Assembly (NCBI RefSeq): GCF_016904945.1
Contig: NZ_JADIKF010000032.1
Location: forward strand, 1 to 64,000
DNA length: 64,000 nt
DNA from: Dyella mobilis
GTDB taxonomy: Bacteria > Pseudomonadota > Gammaproteobacteria > Xanthomonadales > Rhodanobacteraceae
Direction: 5' to 3'
Shown: one piece after another, positions 8,341-17,916 of the stretch
Numbering within the stretch: position 1 is the stretch's first letter
Layout: every line of letters begins with the position of its first letter
Translations under genes and position numbers: made by a program
Notes under the pieces: generated by a model
The model's database searches: none
Told to the model about the DNA's origin: nothing
The model's input: the letters and a program-made list of their open reading frames with translations, nothing else

Positions 8341-11300
8341 ATGCCGAGGGGAGAAAGTGTGCCAAGTCACCACTTGCCAAATACCGCCAGGGAGCCGGCA
8401 GGTCTGGACTCTCCCGATCCGTGGCGCGTGGTGCATGCCAGCCGCCCCACCCCGGATGAAAGGCCCGTTCTGGAAAGTCTGTTCGCGCTTGCCAATGGCA
8501 CCCTGGGTGTACGCGGCGGACTGGAAGAGCAAAGCAGCCCGACCCAAGGCAGTTTCCTGAGCGGAGTGTGGGAGCGCACGCCGATCGAATACCACGAGCG
8601 CTTCCCCGGCTTCGCCCGTACCAGCGATACACGCATCCCGGTACCCGACGGCACTCGCATCGGCCTGCGCCTCGGCGAAACCCTGGTCGATCTAGACGAA
8701 GGCGAATGGCTGGCTTTTGAGCAGGCACTGGACCTGCGCGCCGGCTGCCTGCAACGCATGCTGCAATGGCGCTCCCCCACGGGCGTCACCTTGCAGATCG
8801 ACGCGGAACGGATCGTTCCCCTGCATCAGCCTAATCTGCTGTGCATCCGTTACCGCGTCACCTCTATCGACTACAGCGGCCCGATCATCCTCGAATCGGC
8901 GCTGATAGCCAGCAACACCGCCACCGAGCAAGGCGACGATCCGCGCATGGGCGCCCGCGTCGCCGGCGGCCTGAGCATCACCACCTCCGATGCGGACCAC
9001 ACACTGGCGTCGATCTGCCAGCGCACGCAGCACAGCCACATCCGCCTTGCCAGCGGCCAGCGCCATCGGCTGCCCGCCACGAATGTTGCGTTCGCCCGCG
9101 CCGTCATCGAAGACGCCGAAGGCGTGCAACAGCACTATCGCGCCGAGTTGCGCCCCGGCAGCAGCATCGTGCTGGAGAAATACGTCGCCTATGCCTGGAC
9201 ACCCCCGGATGGCGGCGACACGCTGGCATCGCTGCTCGATGCGGTCGCCATGACGCTGGACGAAGCGGCCAAGCAAGGCTTCGATGTCCATCGCGCCAAC
9301 CAGTCCAAGGCCTGCGAGGCGTTCTGGCAGGAAGCCGACCTGCAGGTCGACGGCGACGATGCCGTTGAACAATCGCTGCGTTTCAGCCTGTTCCACATCC
9401 TGCAATCCACCGGCCGGGACGGCAGCGGCAGCGTGGCCGCCAAAGGACTCACCGGCGAAGGCTACGAAGGCCACTATTTCTGGGACGCCGAAGCCTTCGT
9501 GCTGCCGGTACTGGCACTGACGTCGCCGGAACAGGCACGCAGCATGCTGCAATATCGCGTCAATACGCTGGAACGCGCCCGACGCCACGCCCGCGAAATG
9601 AACCACGGCGCCGGTGCACTGTATGCGTGGCGCACGATCAGCGGCGACGAATGCTCGGCCTACTTCCCCTCCGGCTCCGCGCAATACCACATCAATGCCG
9701 CGATCGCCTTTGCGATCGGCTTGTACGTGGACGCCACCGGCGACATCGAATTTCTGGTGCGCGGTGCCGCGGAAGTGTTGTTCGAAACCGCCCGGTTGTG
9801 GTTGCAGGTCGGCTACTACAACCCGCGCCGCAACGATGCCTTCTGCATTTGCCAGGTAACCGGCCCGGACGAATACAGTGCGCTGGTCGACAACAATTAC
9901 TACACCAACCATCTGGCGCAGCAGCATCTGCGCCATGCCGCGACCGTGGCCTCAAAGCTGGCCAGCAAAAGGCCCGAAGACTACGCGCGGATTGCCGCGG
10001 CCATCGACCTGTCGGATGCCGAAATCAATGCCTGGCTGGCCGCCGCCGATGCGATGTACCTGCCGGTGGATGCGCGGCTGAACATCTTTCCGCAAGACGA
10101 CGATTTCCTCGACAAGCCGCGCCTGCCACTTGCCGCACACGGCCAGCACGAGCATCGGCCGCTGCTGCTGGACATGCATCCGTTAACGATCTATCGCCAT
10201 CAGGTGTGCAAGCAGGCCGACGTGCTGCAGGCGTTCGTGCTGGCCGGCAACGCCATCGACAAGGACAGCAAGCGCCGCAATTTCGATTACTACGAAAGCG
10301 TCACCGTGCACGATTCCACGCTGTCGGCCTCGACCTTCAGCGTCGTCGCTTCCGAAGTGGGTTATGCAGACAAGGCGTATCGCTACTTTCTCGATACCCT
10401 GCGCGTGGATCTGGACAACCTGCACGGCAACACTTCGCACGGCCTGCACATGGCCGCCATGGCGGGCAGCTGGCTGGCGCTTGCCTGGGGATTCGGCGGC
10501 ATGCGTCCGGTCGACGGCCGTCCCGCTTTCGCTCCCACCCTTCCTGCAACGTGGAACGGCTATCGCTTCGGCTTGCAATGGCAAGGCCGACACATTCGCG
10601 TGGAGGTGAATGCAAGCGGTGTCGCATACACGCTGACACGCGGAAATCAGCTGGAGGTCCTGCACCATGGCGCACCGATCTCGCTGCACGGCGGAGAAAC
10701 CGTCCACGTGCCGCTGACACCCGTTTCGCCCGTGCATAACATCAAGGGCGTCATCTTCGACCTCGATGGCGTGATCGCCGATACGGCGGTCGTTCACCAC
10801 GCCGCCTGGAAAAAGCTCGCTGCCGAGATCGACATTCCGTTCGACGACGCGATCGGCGAGCGGCTCAAGGGCGTCGATCGCCGTGCCTCGCTGGAGATCC
10901 TGCTCGAACAAGCCTCGCGTTCTTACTCTGAAGCGGAGAAAGAAGCCTTGGCAACGCGCAAGAACGACTACTACCGGCAACAGATCCAACAATTCGGCCC
11001 ACAGCAGCTGTTGCCCGGCGCACGCGCCGCCGTCGAATCGGTGCGTGGTGCGGGACTGAAAACCGCGCTGGCTTCCGCCAGCCGCAACGCATCGCTTTTG
11101 CTGGAAAAACTCGGCATCGCCGATTTGTTCGACTACGTGGTCGACGCCAATCACATCAGTCGCGCAAAACCCGATCCGGAGATTTTCCTGGCCGCCGCGC
11201 GCGGCCTCGGTCTGGCACCGAGCGAATGCCTCGGCGTGGAAGACGCCGCGGCAGGAATTGCCAGCATTCACTCTGCAGGAATGACCGCGGTAGGCATCGG

Positions 11301-11382
11301 CCAACCGCAAGCTTTGGCTGGAGCGGACCTGCTGTTGCCGGACGTAGCCGCGTTCGACATCAGCCGTTTTATCAAGACATAA
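8341..11382 (+). CDS. GH65 disaccharide phosphorylase fused to beta-phosphoglucomutase
   Basis: 1013-residue cytoplasmic fusion (no signal peptide). Residues about 30-790 are a GH65 phosphorylase: an N-terminal beta-sandwich, then an (alpha/alpha)6 barrel with the general-acid motif GPDEY (Glu511) and the phosphate-site motif TVHDSTLSASTF. Residues about 800-1013 are a HAD-family beta-phosphoglucomutase with DLDGVIADT (nucleophile Asp807, acid/base Asp809), ASASRN and RAKPDPEIF motifs. Known GH65 phosphorylases split maltose, trehalose, kojibiose or nigerose with phosphate into glucose and beta-glucose 1-phosphate; the mutase converts the latter to glucose 6-phosphate. The two steps are therefore joined in one chain. 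The linkage specificity cannot be read from sequence by eye. The ATG at 8341 is used; a GTG at 8359 has a stronger ribosome binding site (AGGGGAGA). First gene of a rightward cluster. Confidence 0.9.
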   Translation: MPRGESVPSHHLPNTAREPAGLDSPDPWRVVHASRPTPDERPVLESLFALANGTLGVRGGLEEQSSPTQGSFLSGVWERTPIEYHERFPGFARTSDTRIPVPDGTRIGLRLGETLVDLDEGEWLAFEQALDLRAGCLQRMLQWRSPTGVTLQIDAERIVPLHQPNLLCIRYRVTSIDYSGPIILESALIASNTATEQGDDPRMGARVAGGLSITTSDADHTLASICQRTQHSHIRLASGQRHRLPATNVAFARAVIEDAEGVQQHYRAELRPGSSIVLEKYVAYAWTPPDGGDTLASLLDAVAMTLDEAAKQGFDVHRANQSKACEAFWQEADLQVDGDDAVEQSLRFSLFHILQSTGRDGSGSVAAKGLTGEGYEGHYFWDAEAFVLPVLALTSPEQARSMLQYRVNTLERARRHAREMNHGAGALYAWRTISGDECSAYFPSGSAQYHINAAIAFAIGLYVDATGDIEFLVRGAAEVLFETARLWLQVGYYNPRRNDAFCICQVTGPDEYSALVDNNYYTNHLAQQHLRHAATVASKLASKRPEDYARIAAAIDLSDAEINAWLAAADAMYLPVDARLNIFPQDDDFLDKPRLPLAAHGQHEHRPLLLDMHPLTIYRHQVCKQADVLQAFVLAGNAIDKDSKRRNFDYYESVTVHDSTLSASTFSVVASEVGYADKAYRYFLDTLRVDLDNLHGNTSHGLHMAAMAGSWLALAWGFGGMRPVDGRPAFAPTLPATWNGYRFGLQWQGRHIRVEVNASGVAYTLTRGNQLEVLHHGAPISLHGGETVHVPLTPVSPVHNIKGVIFDLDGVIADTAVVHHAAWKKLAAEIDIPFDDAIGERLKGVDRRASLEILLEQASRSYSEAEKEALATRKNDYYRQQIQQFGPQQLLPGARAAVESVRGAGLKTALASASRNASLLLEKLGIADLFDYVVDANHISRAKPDPEIFLAAARGLGLAPSECLGVEDAAAGIASIHSAGMTAVGIGQPQALAGADLLLPDVAAFDISRFIKT

Positions 11383-11444
11383 ACGGCTAAGCGACGTGGC
11401 GGCAAGCCACGCGATCACAAACAAACCGTTGGGGAGAACGATTG

Positions 11445-14027
11445 ATGAACAGCAAGCCACTCACGCGCCTGGCGTTGTCGACGGCGATCGCCGCGACGCT
11501 GATGTCCGGCGCCGTCTACGCGCAACAGACCGATCAGGCCTCATCGACCCAGAACACGGGCACCAGTCCTGCCGCGACCGCGACACCCGCGGTCAAAGCC
11601 AGCCCCGGCACGCAGCAGGCCGCCAACGCGAAGAACGCATCGACCTTGCAACAGGTCGTGGTGACCGGCACGGCCAGCTTCGCCGGCATCAAGAAGATCG
11701 ATGCGGCCTACTCGATTACTTCCATGTCCTCGCAACAGATCAAGGAAGCCAATCCGGTCAGCGCCGCCGACCTGCTCAAGCAGTCGCCCGGCATCTTCGC
11801 GGAATCCTCCGGCGGCCAGACCGGCGCCAATATCGAAGTGGCCGGCTTCCCCAGCGGCGGCGACGCGCCCTTCGTCGCGTTCCAGCTCAACGGCTCGCCG
11901 GTGTATCCGCAAAGCGATCTGTCGTTCATGGATCTCTCCTCGATGGTGCGCATCCCCGACGACACCATCGACCGTGCCGAAATGGTGCAAGGCGGCCCGG
12001 CCGTGCTGTATGGCGCAGGCATGCCCGGCATCACTGCGAACTTCATCCTGAAGGAAGGTACCGATGTGCCCTCGGGGGATATCGGCGTCACCTATGGCAC
12101 GGATGACTTGAAGCGCGTGGACGGCTTCGTCGGCTTCAAGGTTGCGAACAACTGGTACGGCAGCTTCGGTGGCTGGTTCCGCTCGGACAACTATCGTGAT
12201 CCGCACTTCACCACACCCGGCGATTACGGTGGCTCGCTCAGCGGCACACTGTCGCGCGACTGGGACAGCGGCGAGTTGATGTTCTATGCGCACGCCCTGA
12301 CCGACAAAAACCAGTTCATCGCCGACACTCCCATCTACAACCCCAGCCGCGGGCAGTTCAGCGCGTATCCCGGCTTCAATCCGCTCACCGGCAGCCTCGG
12401 CAGCGCGGCCGACCAGTTCGAAACCATCCAGACCACGCCATGCCACACCACCGGCTGCACGCCCGGCGGCATTCCGGTGAACCTCGCCGATGGCCGCGGC
12501 ACCACGGTCTACCAGTTCGGCAGCAACTTCGACTGGGATTTCGGCAATGGCTGGACCATTTCCAACAAACTCAACTACACCAACAGCGACTCCACTCAGA
12601 TCGCGTTCTACAACACCAGCGCGAACCCGGAATCGCTGTTCAACTACATCTCGAATGCAGAGACAGCCGACAAGCTTCCCGCCGGCATGGCCATCTCCGC
12701 CAACTACACCAACGGCCAGACCGCCAACTTGAACCAGGATGTGCTGACCGAAGGCCTGTGGTACGTGCACAAGCAGCTCAATGCGATCAGCAACGAGTTC
12801 CACGTCAGCGATGAAATATTCGACGGCAATACGCTGACCTTCGGCAACTACACCACCGTCTACGATGATCACGACAACTGGTACCTGGGCAACACCATGT
12901 TGCTGCAAGGCCAGAGCAATCCGAACCCGATCGTAGTCAATCTCACCGATACCACCGGCACCTATCAGCTGAGCAGCGCGCAAGGGTTCGTCAGCGGCCC
13001 CACCGATGCGTTGCGGGAGCGCTGGTACGGCTTGAACACCGCCTTCTTCCTCACCGACACCTGGAAAGTGGGCCAATGGCTGTTCGACGCCGGCATCCGT
13101 GACGAGCGCGAATGGCAGAACGGCGCCTGGCAGAACCAGGCCACCGGCAACCTCGATCCCAATCCGTTCACGCTGTACAACATGAATGCGTCGTACCTGG
13201 CACCGGGCATGACGTACATGAAATACCAAAAGACCGCGCCGTCCTGGACGATCGGTGCCAACTACGAGATCACCCCGAACATGAGCGCCTACGTGCGCCT
13301 CAACGACGGCGTGATCTTCCCCAGCTTCGACAACCTGCGCGGCGGCATGGGCAGCGTCGACGGAACGCCGGTGGAGAAGGTGCACAACCAGGAAATCGGC
13401 TTCAAGTACCAGAGCAGCTGGGTGTACGTGGATGCGAGCGCCTACCATCGCCTCTTCTACGGCGTGCCCTACAGCTTCACCAGTCCCCAGGGCAACATCC
13501 AGTACCTGCTCTATGGCGCCAACACCAAGGGTGTGAACCTGTCCACCACGTTCACGCCGTTCGCGCACTTCTCGCTGCTGCTGAGCGGCGACTACATGGA
13601 CGGCCACTACACCAATACCGGCCTGGTGGAATACACCAACGAAACCGGACAGAACGCCTATGCCAGCATGTACGGCATGGTGTTGCAGCGCCAGCCCAAG
13701 CTGCAGTTCCGCATCACCCCCTCGTACACCTTGCCGACCAGTTGGGGCAACCTGCGCGCGTGGATCACTTACGAATACATCGGTCCTCGCTATGAAGACC
13801 AGATCGAATCGCAACCGCTGGGTTCGTATTACGACCTCGCCTTCGGTGTGCAAGCCAACGTCGGGCAGCACTGGGTCTACAGCGTGAGCGGCACCAACAT
13901 GACCAACCAGATCGGCCTTACCGAGGGCAATGCGCGCGAGTACGGCTTCGCCAACCAGAACGGCGTGATCCTGGCGCGCTCGATCCTGGGCCGCGAAGTG
14001 CAAGGGCAGGTCAAGTATCAGTTCTAG
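11445..14027 (+). CDS. TonB-dependent receptor, probable carbohydrate uptake
   Basis: 860-residue outer-membrane beta-barrel receptor. It has a signal peptide (LALSTAIAATLMSGAVYA-Q), a Gln/Ala/Thr-rich spacer, a TonB-box-like segment (TLQQVVVTG), a plug domain (SAADLLKQSPGIFAESS, IDRAEMVQGGPAVLYGAGMPG) and a barrel ending in a C-terminal Phe (VKYQF), as expected for outer-membrane insertion. The ATG at 11445 follows GGGGAGAA. It lies 62 bp downstream of the phosphorylase fusion and upstream of an MFS transporter and secreted glycosidases, so it probably imports the oligosaccharide used by the island. A siderophore role cannot be excluded from sequence alone. Confidence 0.88.
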   Translation: MNSKPLTRLALSTAIAATLMSGAVYAQQTDQASSTQNTGTSPAATATPAVKASPGTQQAANAKNASTLQQVVVTGTASFAGIKKIDAAYSITSMSSQQIKEANPVSAADLLKQSPGIFAESSGGQTGANIEVAGFPSGGDAPFVAFQLNGSPVYPQSDLSFMDLSSMVRIPDDTIDRAEMVQGGPAVLYGAGMPGITANFILKEGTDVPSGDIGVTYGTDDLKRVDGFVGFKVANNWYGSFGGWFRSDNYRDPHFTTPGDYGGSLSGTLSRDWDSGELMFYAHALTDKNQFIADTPIYNPSRGQFSAYPGFNPLTGSLGSAADQFETIQTTPCHTTGCTPGGIPVNLADGRGTTVYQFGSNFDWDFGNGWTISNKLNYTNSDSTQIAFYNTSANPESLFNYISNAETADKLPAGMAISANYTNGQTANLNQDVLTEGLWYVHKQLNAISNEFHVSDEIFDGNTLTFGNYTTVYDDHDNWYLGNTMLLQGQSNPNPIVVNLTDTTGTYQLSSAQGFVSGPTDALRERWYGLNTAFFLTDTWKVGQWLFDAGIRDEREWQNGAWQNQATGNLDPNPFTLYNMNASYLAPGMTYMKYQKTAPSWTIGANYEITPNMSAYVRLNDGVIFPSFDNLRGGMGSVDGTPVEKVHNQEIGFKYQSSWVYVDASAYHRLFYGVPYSFTSPQGNIQYLLYGANTKGVNLSTTFTPFAHFSLLLSGDYMDGHYTNTGLVEYTNETGQNAYASMYGMVLQRQPKLQFRITPSYTLPTSWGNLRAWITYEYIGPRYEDQIESQPLGSYYDLAFGVQANVGQHWVYSVSGTNMTNQIGLTEGNAREYGFANQNGVILARSILGREVQGQVKYQF

Positions 14028-14150
14028 GAGTGAGGAATCTGGGGTGAGAGGTAAGCAAGGGCCAAAGCATTGCAACCTGAAACTCTTCTCTCGTTTCTAA
14101 TTCCTCGACCCTCTTCTGCGTTTTGAGTCGCCCTCCCCTCCCTGGGGCAC

Positions 14151-14183
14151 CCATGGCCGGGTGTCGAAAGCACCCGGCCATGG
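14151..14183. terminator. Strong hairpin downstream of the TonB receptor
   Basis: Arms CCATGGCCGGGTG (14151-14163) and CACCCGGCCATGG (14171-14183) pair perfectly over 13 bp around a 7-nt loop. Only ATTTT follows, so it is not a classic U-tract terminator; it could attenuate transcription or protect the 3' end between receptor and transporter. The surrounding 306-bp gap (14028-14333) holds no gene. Confidence 0.5.
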
Positions 14184-14333
14184 ATTTTCCGGAACGTGAA
14201 CGTTGTAGAGTTCACGGAGGTGCCGGGATTTCCACGAACGTTTCCGCTTTGCCAAAAACCGAGCTGCTCGTCGCTTCGACAGGGTGAGGAAGCCCGTTTC
14301 CAAGCAATGTGGTGCCAAAAGCAACAGGTCGCC

Positions 14334-15596
14334 ATGAACCGATTTCGCATGATTGCCGCGCTGGCCCTCATCTACGTGGTCTTCGCGATCCTGCTCAATA
14401 GTGTCGGCACGGTCATCCTGCAATCCATCTACACTTTCGGCGTCGACAAACCGCAGGCCAGCCTGCTCGAACTGTTCAAAGACTTGCCGATCGCGGTCAC
14501 CTCGTTCCTGGTCGCTTCCTTTCTTCCCCTGCTCGGCTATCGGCGCGCGATGATGATCGCGCTGGGCATCGTCGGCTGTGCCTGCGTGCTGATGCCGCTC
14601 TATCCCAGCTTCCGCACTACTGAGCTGCTGTTTACCTGCGTGGGTATTTCGTTCGCGCTGACCAAGGTCTCGGTGTATTCGTCGATCGGCCTGCTCACCG
14701 CGGACCGCAGCGAGCACGGCCGGCTCACCAATACCATCGAAGGGTTGTTCATGGTCGGCGTATTGATCGCCGGCTGGCTGTTCAGCGCCTTCATCGATCG
14801 CCAGGCACCGGCTGATCCGTCGTGGCTGAATGTGTACTGGATACTGGCGGCGCTGTGCGCGCTGGTGATCGCGCTGCTGGCCATCTCGCGCATGGACGAA
14901 TCCGCCGCGCGCACCGACGAAGGCAAGCCGATGCGCGGCTCGCTGCTGGAAATGCTGCATCTGTTCGTGCGGCCGCTGGTCTACGTGTTTCTCGCTTCCG
15001 CCTTCCTGTATGTGTTGATCGAACAAAGCTTCAGCACCTGGCTGCCCACGTTCAACAACGAGATTCTCAAGCTCCCCAACGCCATGAGCATCCAGATGGC
15101 GACGATCCTCGCGGCTACCAGCGCAATCGGCCGCATCGTCGCCGGACAACTGCTGCGGCGCATGCGCTGGTACACCCTGCTGAATATCTGTGTGGTCGGC
15201 ATGGGCCTGCTGGTGATGCTGACCTTGCCGCTCGCCCGTGGCGTCGTCGCGCGTGCCCAGGTCGGCTGGCACGATGCGCCGCTCGCCGCCTACCTCATCC
15301 CCTTGATCGGACTGCTGATGGCGCCGATCTATCCGGTGATCAATTCGGTGGCGCTCAGCTCGCTGCCCAAGCCGTCGCACGCGGCCATGACCGGCCTCAT
15401 CGTAATTTTCTCGGCACTGGGCGGCACGCTCGGCTCGCGCATCACGGCCATCGTTTTCTCGCGCTTCGACGGCATCCACGCGTTTTATTTTTCGCTGGTG
15501 CCGATGCTGCTGATCCTCGTTACGCTGTTCCTTTTCAAGCGCGAAACCGATCGCGAGGGCACCGCCCTGGCCAGTGTTTCCCTCGCTGCTAAATAG
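14334..15596 (+). CDS. Major facilitator superfamily transporter
   Basis: 420-residue inner-membrane protein with about 12 hydrophobic segments starting at MNRFRMIAALALIYVVFAILL. Mid-loop charges and the 6+6 arrangement fit an MFS symporter. I chose the ATG at 14334 because the first transmembrane helix begins there; the frame opens upstream at 14196 over low-coding-quality sequence. It is 45 bp upstream of a secreted GH65 gene and follows the TonB receptor, so the natural role is moving the disaccharide or glucose across the inner membrane. Substrate not established. Confidence 0.85.
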   Translation: MNRFRMIAALALIYVVFAILLNSVGTVILQSIYTFGVDKPQASLLELFKDLPIAVTSFLVASFLPLLGYRRAMMIALGIVGCACVLMPLYPSFRTTELLFTCVGISFALTKVSVYSSIGLLTADRSEHGRLTNTIEGLFMVGVLIAGWLFSAFIDRQAPADPSWLNVYWILAALCALVIALLAISRMDESAARTDEGKPMRGSLLEMLHLFVRPLVYVFLASAFLYVLIEQSFSTWLPTFNNEILKLPNAMSIQMATILAATSAIGRIVAGQLLRRMRWYTLLNICVVGMGLLVMLTLPLARGVVARAQVGWHDAPLAAYLIPLIGLLMAPIYPVINSVALSSLPKPSHAAMTGLIVIFSALGGTLGSRITAIVFSRFDGIHAFYFSLVPMLLILVTLFLFKRETDREGTALASVSLAAK

Positions 15597-15641
15597 CGCT
15601 TTCCCGGAAGGAAGACGCGCGCTTCAATCGCCGGAGTTTCC

Positions 15642-17888
15642 ATGAGCTTTCGCACCATCGGCTTTACCGGACTGCTGCTCGTTGCAGGTACCGCCGCTTG
15701 CCCGTGCCTTGCCGCGACCGATCCGAGCTTTCTGCTCACCGCCACATCCGACAACTTCGGCAGCTATTTTCCCAGCTACCTGGCGAACGGCTATTTCTCC
15801 ACCATGACCTCGCCGCGCGGCACCGAGCCGAATCGTGCGTACATGGTTGCCTTCATGGATTACGACAAGAGTGACATCTCCCGACCGGCGGCCATTCCCG
15901 GCTGGAGCGAGGTCGACTACAACCCCGGCGGAGGATGGATCAATTCGACCCGCCTGGACCCGAAGATCTTTGCCGACTACGCGCAAACGCTGGACATGCA
16001 CGACGGCACGCTCACCACCCGCTACCGCTTCGACTACGCCAACAAATCCACCGATGTGAAGGTGCTGACCTTCGTCAGCCAGGCCGACCAGCACCTCGCC
16101 GCCACGCAGCTCACCATCACGCCGCATTTCGACGGCAGCGTGGAACTCACCTTTCCCATCCGCTTGTGGTCCGAACATCAGCCGCGCTTTCCGATCGGCA
16201 GCATGAGCGGCGACCAGATGATCGCCGCGGTGATTGCCAGCGGCCAGAACCTCGACAACAAACCGATACCCACGCCCGATCGCGCAGCCGTTTGGTATCC
16301 CGGCTACACCCAGGTGCTGTCCAGCGATGGCGACACCAAGCAGCTCACGCTCTGGCTCGACGGCCGCGCCAAGCAAGGGCTTGGCATGGCCGAAGCGGCC
16401 GCCGTGCAATTGCCGTCGTCGCTGGACATCGAAGACATCAAGCTGGAGAAAACCGGCGACCTGCTTTCCCTGCACGTCACCGCCCGCGTCAAGAAGGACG
16501 CGACTTACATCTTCACCAAGTATCTGGCCGCGTCGCGCCAGGATTGGGGCGGAAACTCCAAAGAGGATGTCGCGCTCGCCATCCAGGCGCGCAAGACCGG
16601 TTTCGACGCTCTGCTGGCCAGACACCAGGCCGCGTGGCACGAGCTGTGGAAGTCGGACATCGTGATCGACGGCGATCCGCAGGTGCAAAAAGCCGTGCAC
16701 TCGGATCTCTATTACCTGCTATCCAACACCACGGTCGGCACCGCATGGCCGATGGGCGCCTGCGCGTTGACGCCGAACTACGCCGGGCATGCTTTCTGGG
16801 ACAGCGATTCGTGGGTATTCCCCGCGCTGCTGCTATTGCACCCGGAACGCGCCAAGCCGATCGTGATGTTCCGCAACCGCACCATGCAGCCGGCGCGCGA
16901 ACGGGCGATCCAGTACGGCGCCAAGGGCACCATGTACCCGTGGGAAGCCGATCCGCAGATCGGCGTCGACAACACGCCGCACTTTGCGTACGGAGTTGTC
17001 CGCGAGATCCACGTCAACGCCGACATCGCCATCGCGCAATGGCAGTATTACCTCGCCAGCGGCGACCAGGCGTGGCTGAAGCAATACGGCTGGCCGGTGA
17101 TCCGCGAGGTTGCGCAGTTCTGGACCAGCCGCGTGACGTACGACAAGGCGATGGACCGCTACGAGATCATGCACGTCACCTCGCCCGATGAAGCGTATGA
17201 CGACGTGCCGAACGACTCCTTCACCAACGCCGCGGCACGCAAGGCCTTGCAGATCGCGATCGAGGCGGCGAAACAGGTAGGCGCAACACCCGACCCGCAA
17301 TGGCAGGTCATCGCCGACCAGATGTACATACCCTTCTTGGACAAGGAACAGCGCCACCTCGACTTCGATGCCTCGGTGCCGCACGACAAGATCACCTGGA
17401 TGGGTTCGTCGCTGGCATGGCTGATGTATCCCAACCTCGACTTGCCCATGTCGCCGACGGTGCGCCGCAACGACTTCGATTTCCAACTGCACGAGCTGAA
17501 GGTCCACGGCGACGATCCGAACGAGATGATGATGGTGATGCTTGCCGTGGGCGCATCCGAACAGGGCGACGCCAAGACGGCCGGCGAATGGATCCAGCGC
17601 AACCTGGTCGGCTTCCTCAAACCGCCGTTTAACGTGCGCACCGAAACGGTGGCCAATAACGCCGGGTATATCCTCGCCACCTCGGCGGGCTTTCTACAAA
17701 GCCTGGAATACGGCCTTACCGGCCTGCGCATCGACGACAAAGGACTGGACCAGGCGTATGCGCCGACGCTGCCGCCGTCGTGGCAAGCTCTGACGCTCAA
17801 GCGCGTGCATTTCCAGGGCAAGACCTACGACATCAGCGTCCGCCGCGATGCCGATGGCAAGGTCCAACTGCAGCGCCAGCCGCTATAA
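15642..17888 (+). CDS. Secreted GH65-type alpha-glucoside hydrolase, copy 1
   Basis: 748-residue protein with a signal peptide (LLLVAGTAACPCLA-AT), probably periplasmic. The fold follows GH65: an N-terminal super-beta-sandwich (residues about 25-320) and an (alpha/alpha)6 barrel with GHAFWDSDSW, the acid motif HVTSPDEAYDDV (Glu517) and FNVRTET (Glu668), a plausible general base. Phosphorylases instead carry a phosphate-binding HDSxLS motif there, which is absent, so hydrolysis is expected. Characterised GH65 hydrolases include acid trehalases and kojibiose hydrolases. It starts 45 bp after the transporter and is followed at 28 bp by the TPR-oxygenase gene, consistent with one operon. It shares extended similarity with the gene at 19891. 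Confidence 0.85.
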   Translation: MSFRTIGFTGLLLVAGTAACPCLAATDPSFLLTATSDNFGSYFPSYLANGYFSTMTSPRGTEPNRAYMVAFMDYDKSDISRPAAIPGWSEVDYNPGGGWINSTRLDPKIFADYAQTLDMHDGTLTTRYRFDYANKSTDVKVLTFVSQADQHLAATQLTITPHFDGSVELTFPIRLWSEHQPRFPIGSMSGDQMIAAVIASGQNLDNKPIPTPDRAAVWYPGYTQVLSSDGDTKQLTLWLDGRAKQGLGMAEAAAVQLPSSLDIEDIKLEKTGDLLSLHVTARVKKDATYIFTKYLAASRQDWGGNSKEDVALAIQARKTGFDALLARHQAAWHELWKSDIVIDGDPQVQKAVHSDLYYLLSNTTVGTAWPMGACALTPNYAGHAFWDSDSWVFPALLLLHPERAKPIVMFRNRTMQPARERAIQYGAKGTMYPWEADPQIGVDNTPHFAYGVVREIHVNADIAIAQWQYYLASGDQAWLKQYGWPVIREVAQFWTSRVTYDKAMDRYEIMHVTSPDEAYDDVPNDSFTNAAARKALQIAIEAAKQVGATPDPQWQVIADQMYIPFLDKEQRHLDFDASVPHDKITWMGSSLAWLMYPNLDLPMSPTVRRNDFDFQLHELKVHGDDPNEMMMVMLAVGASEQGDAKTAGEWIQRNLVGFLKPPFNVRTETVANNAGYILATSAGFLQSLEYGLTGLRIDDKGLDQAYAPTLPPSWQALTLKRVHFQGKTYDISVRRDADGKVQLQRQPL

Positions 17889-17916
17889 CCCGCCACGTCG
17901 ACGAGCCACTGCCTTC

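Noticed and set aside
11541-14075. 844-codon open frame opposite the TonB receptor
   Set aside because: High GC creates long antisense frames; its translation is repetitive, lacks domain motifs and lies wholly over a well-supported gene.
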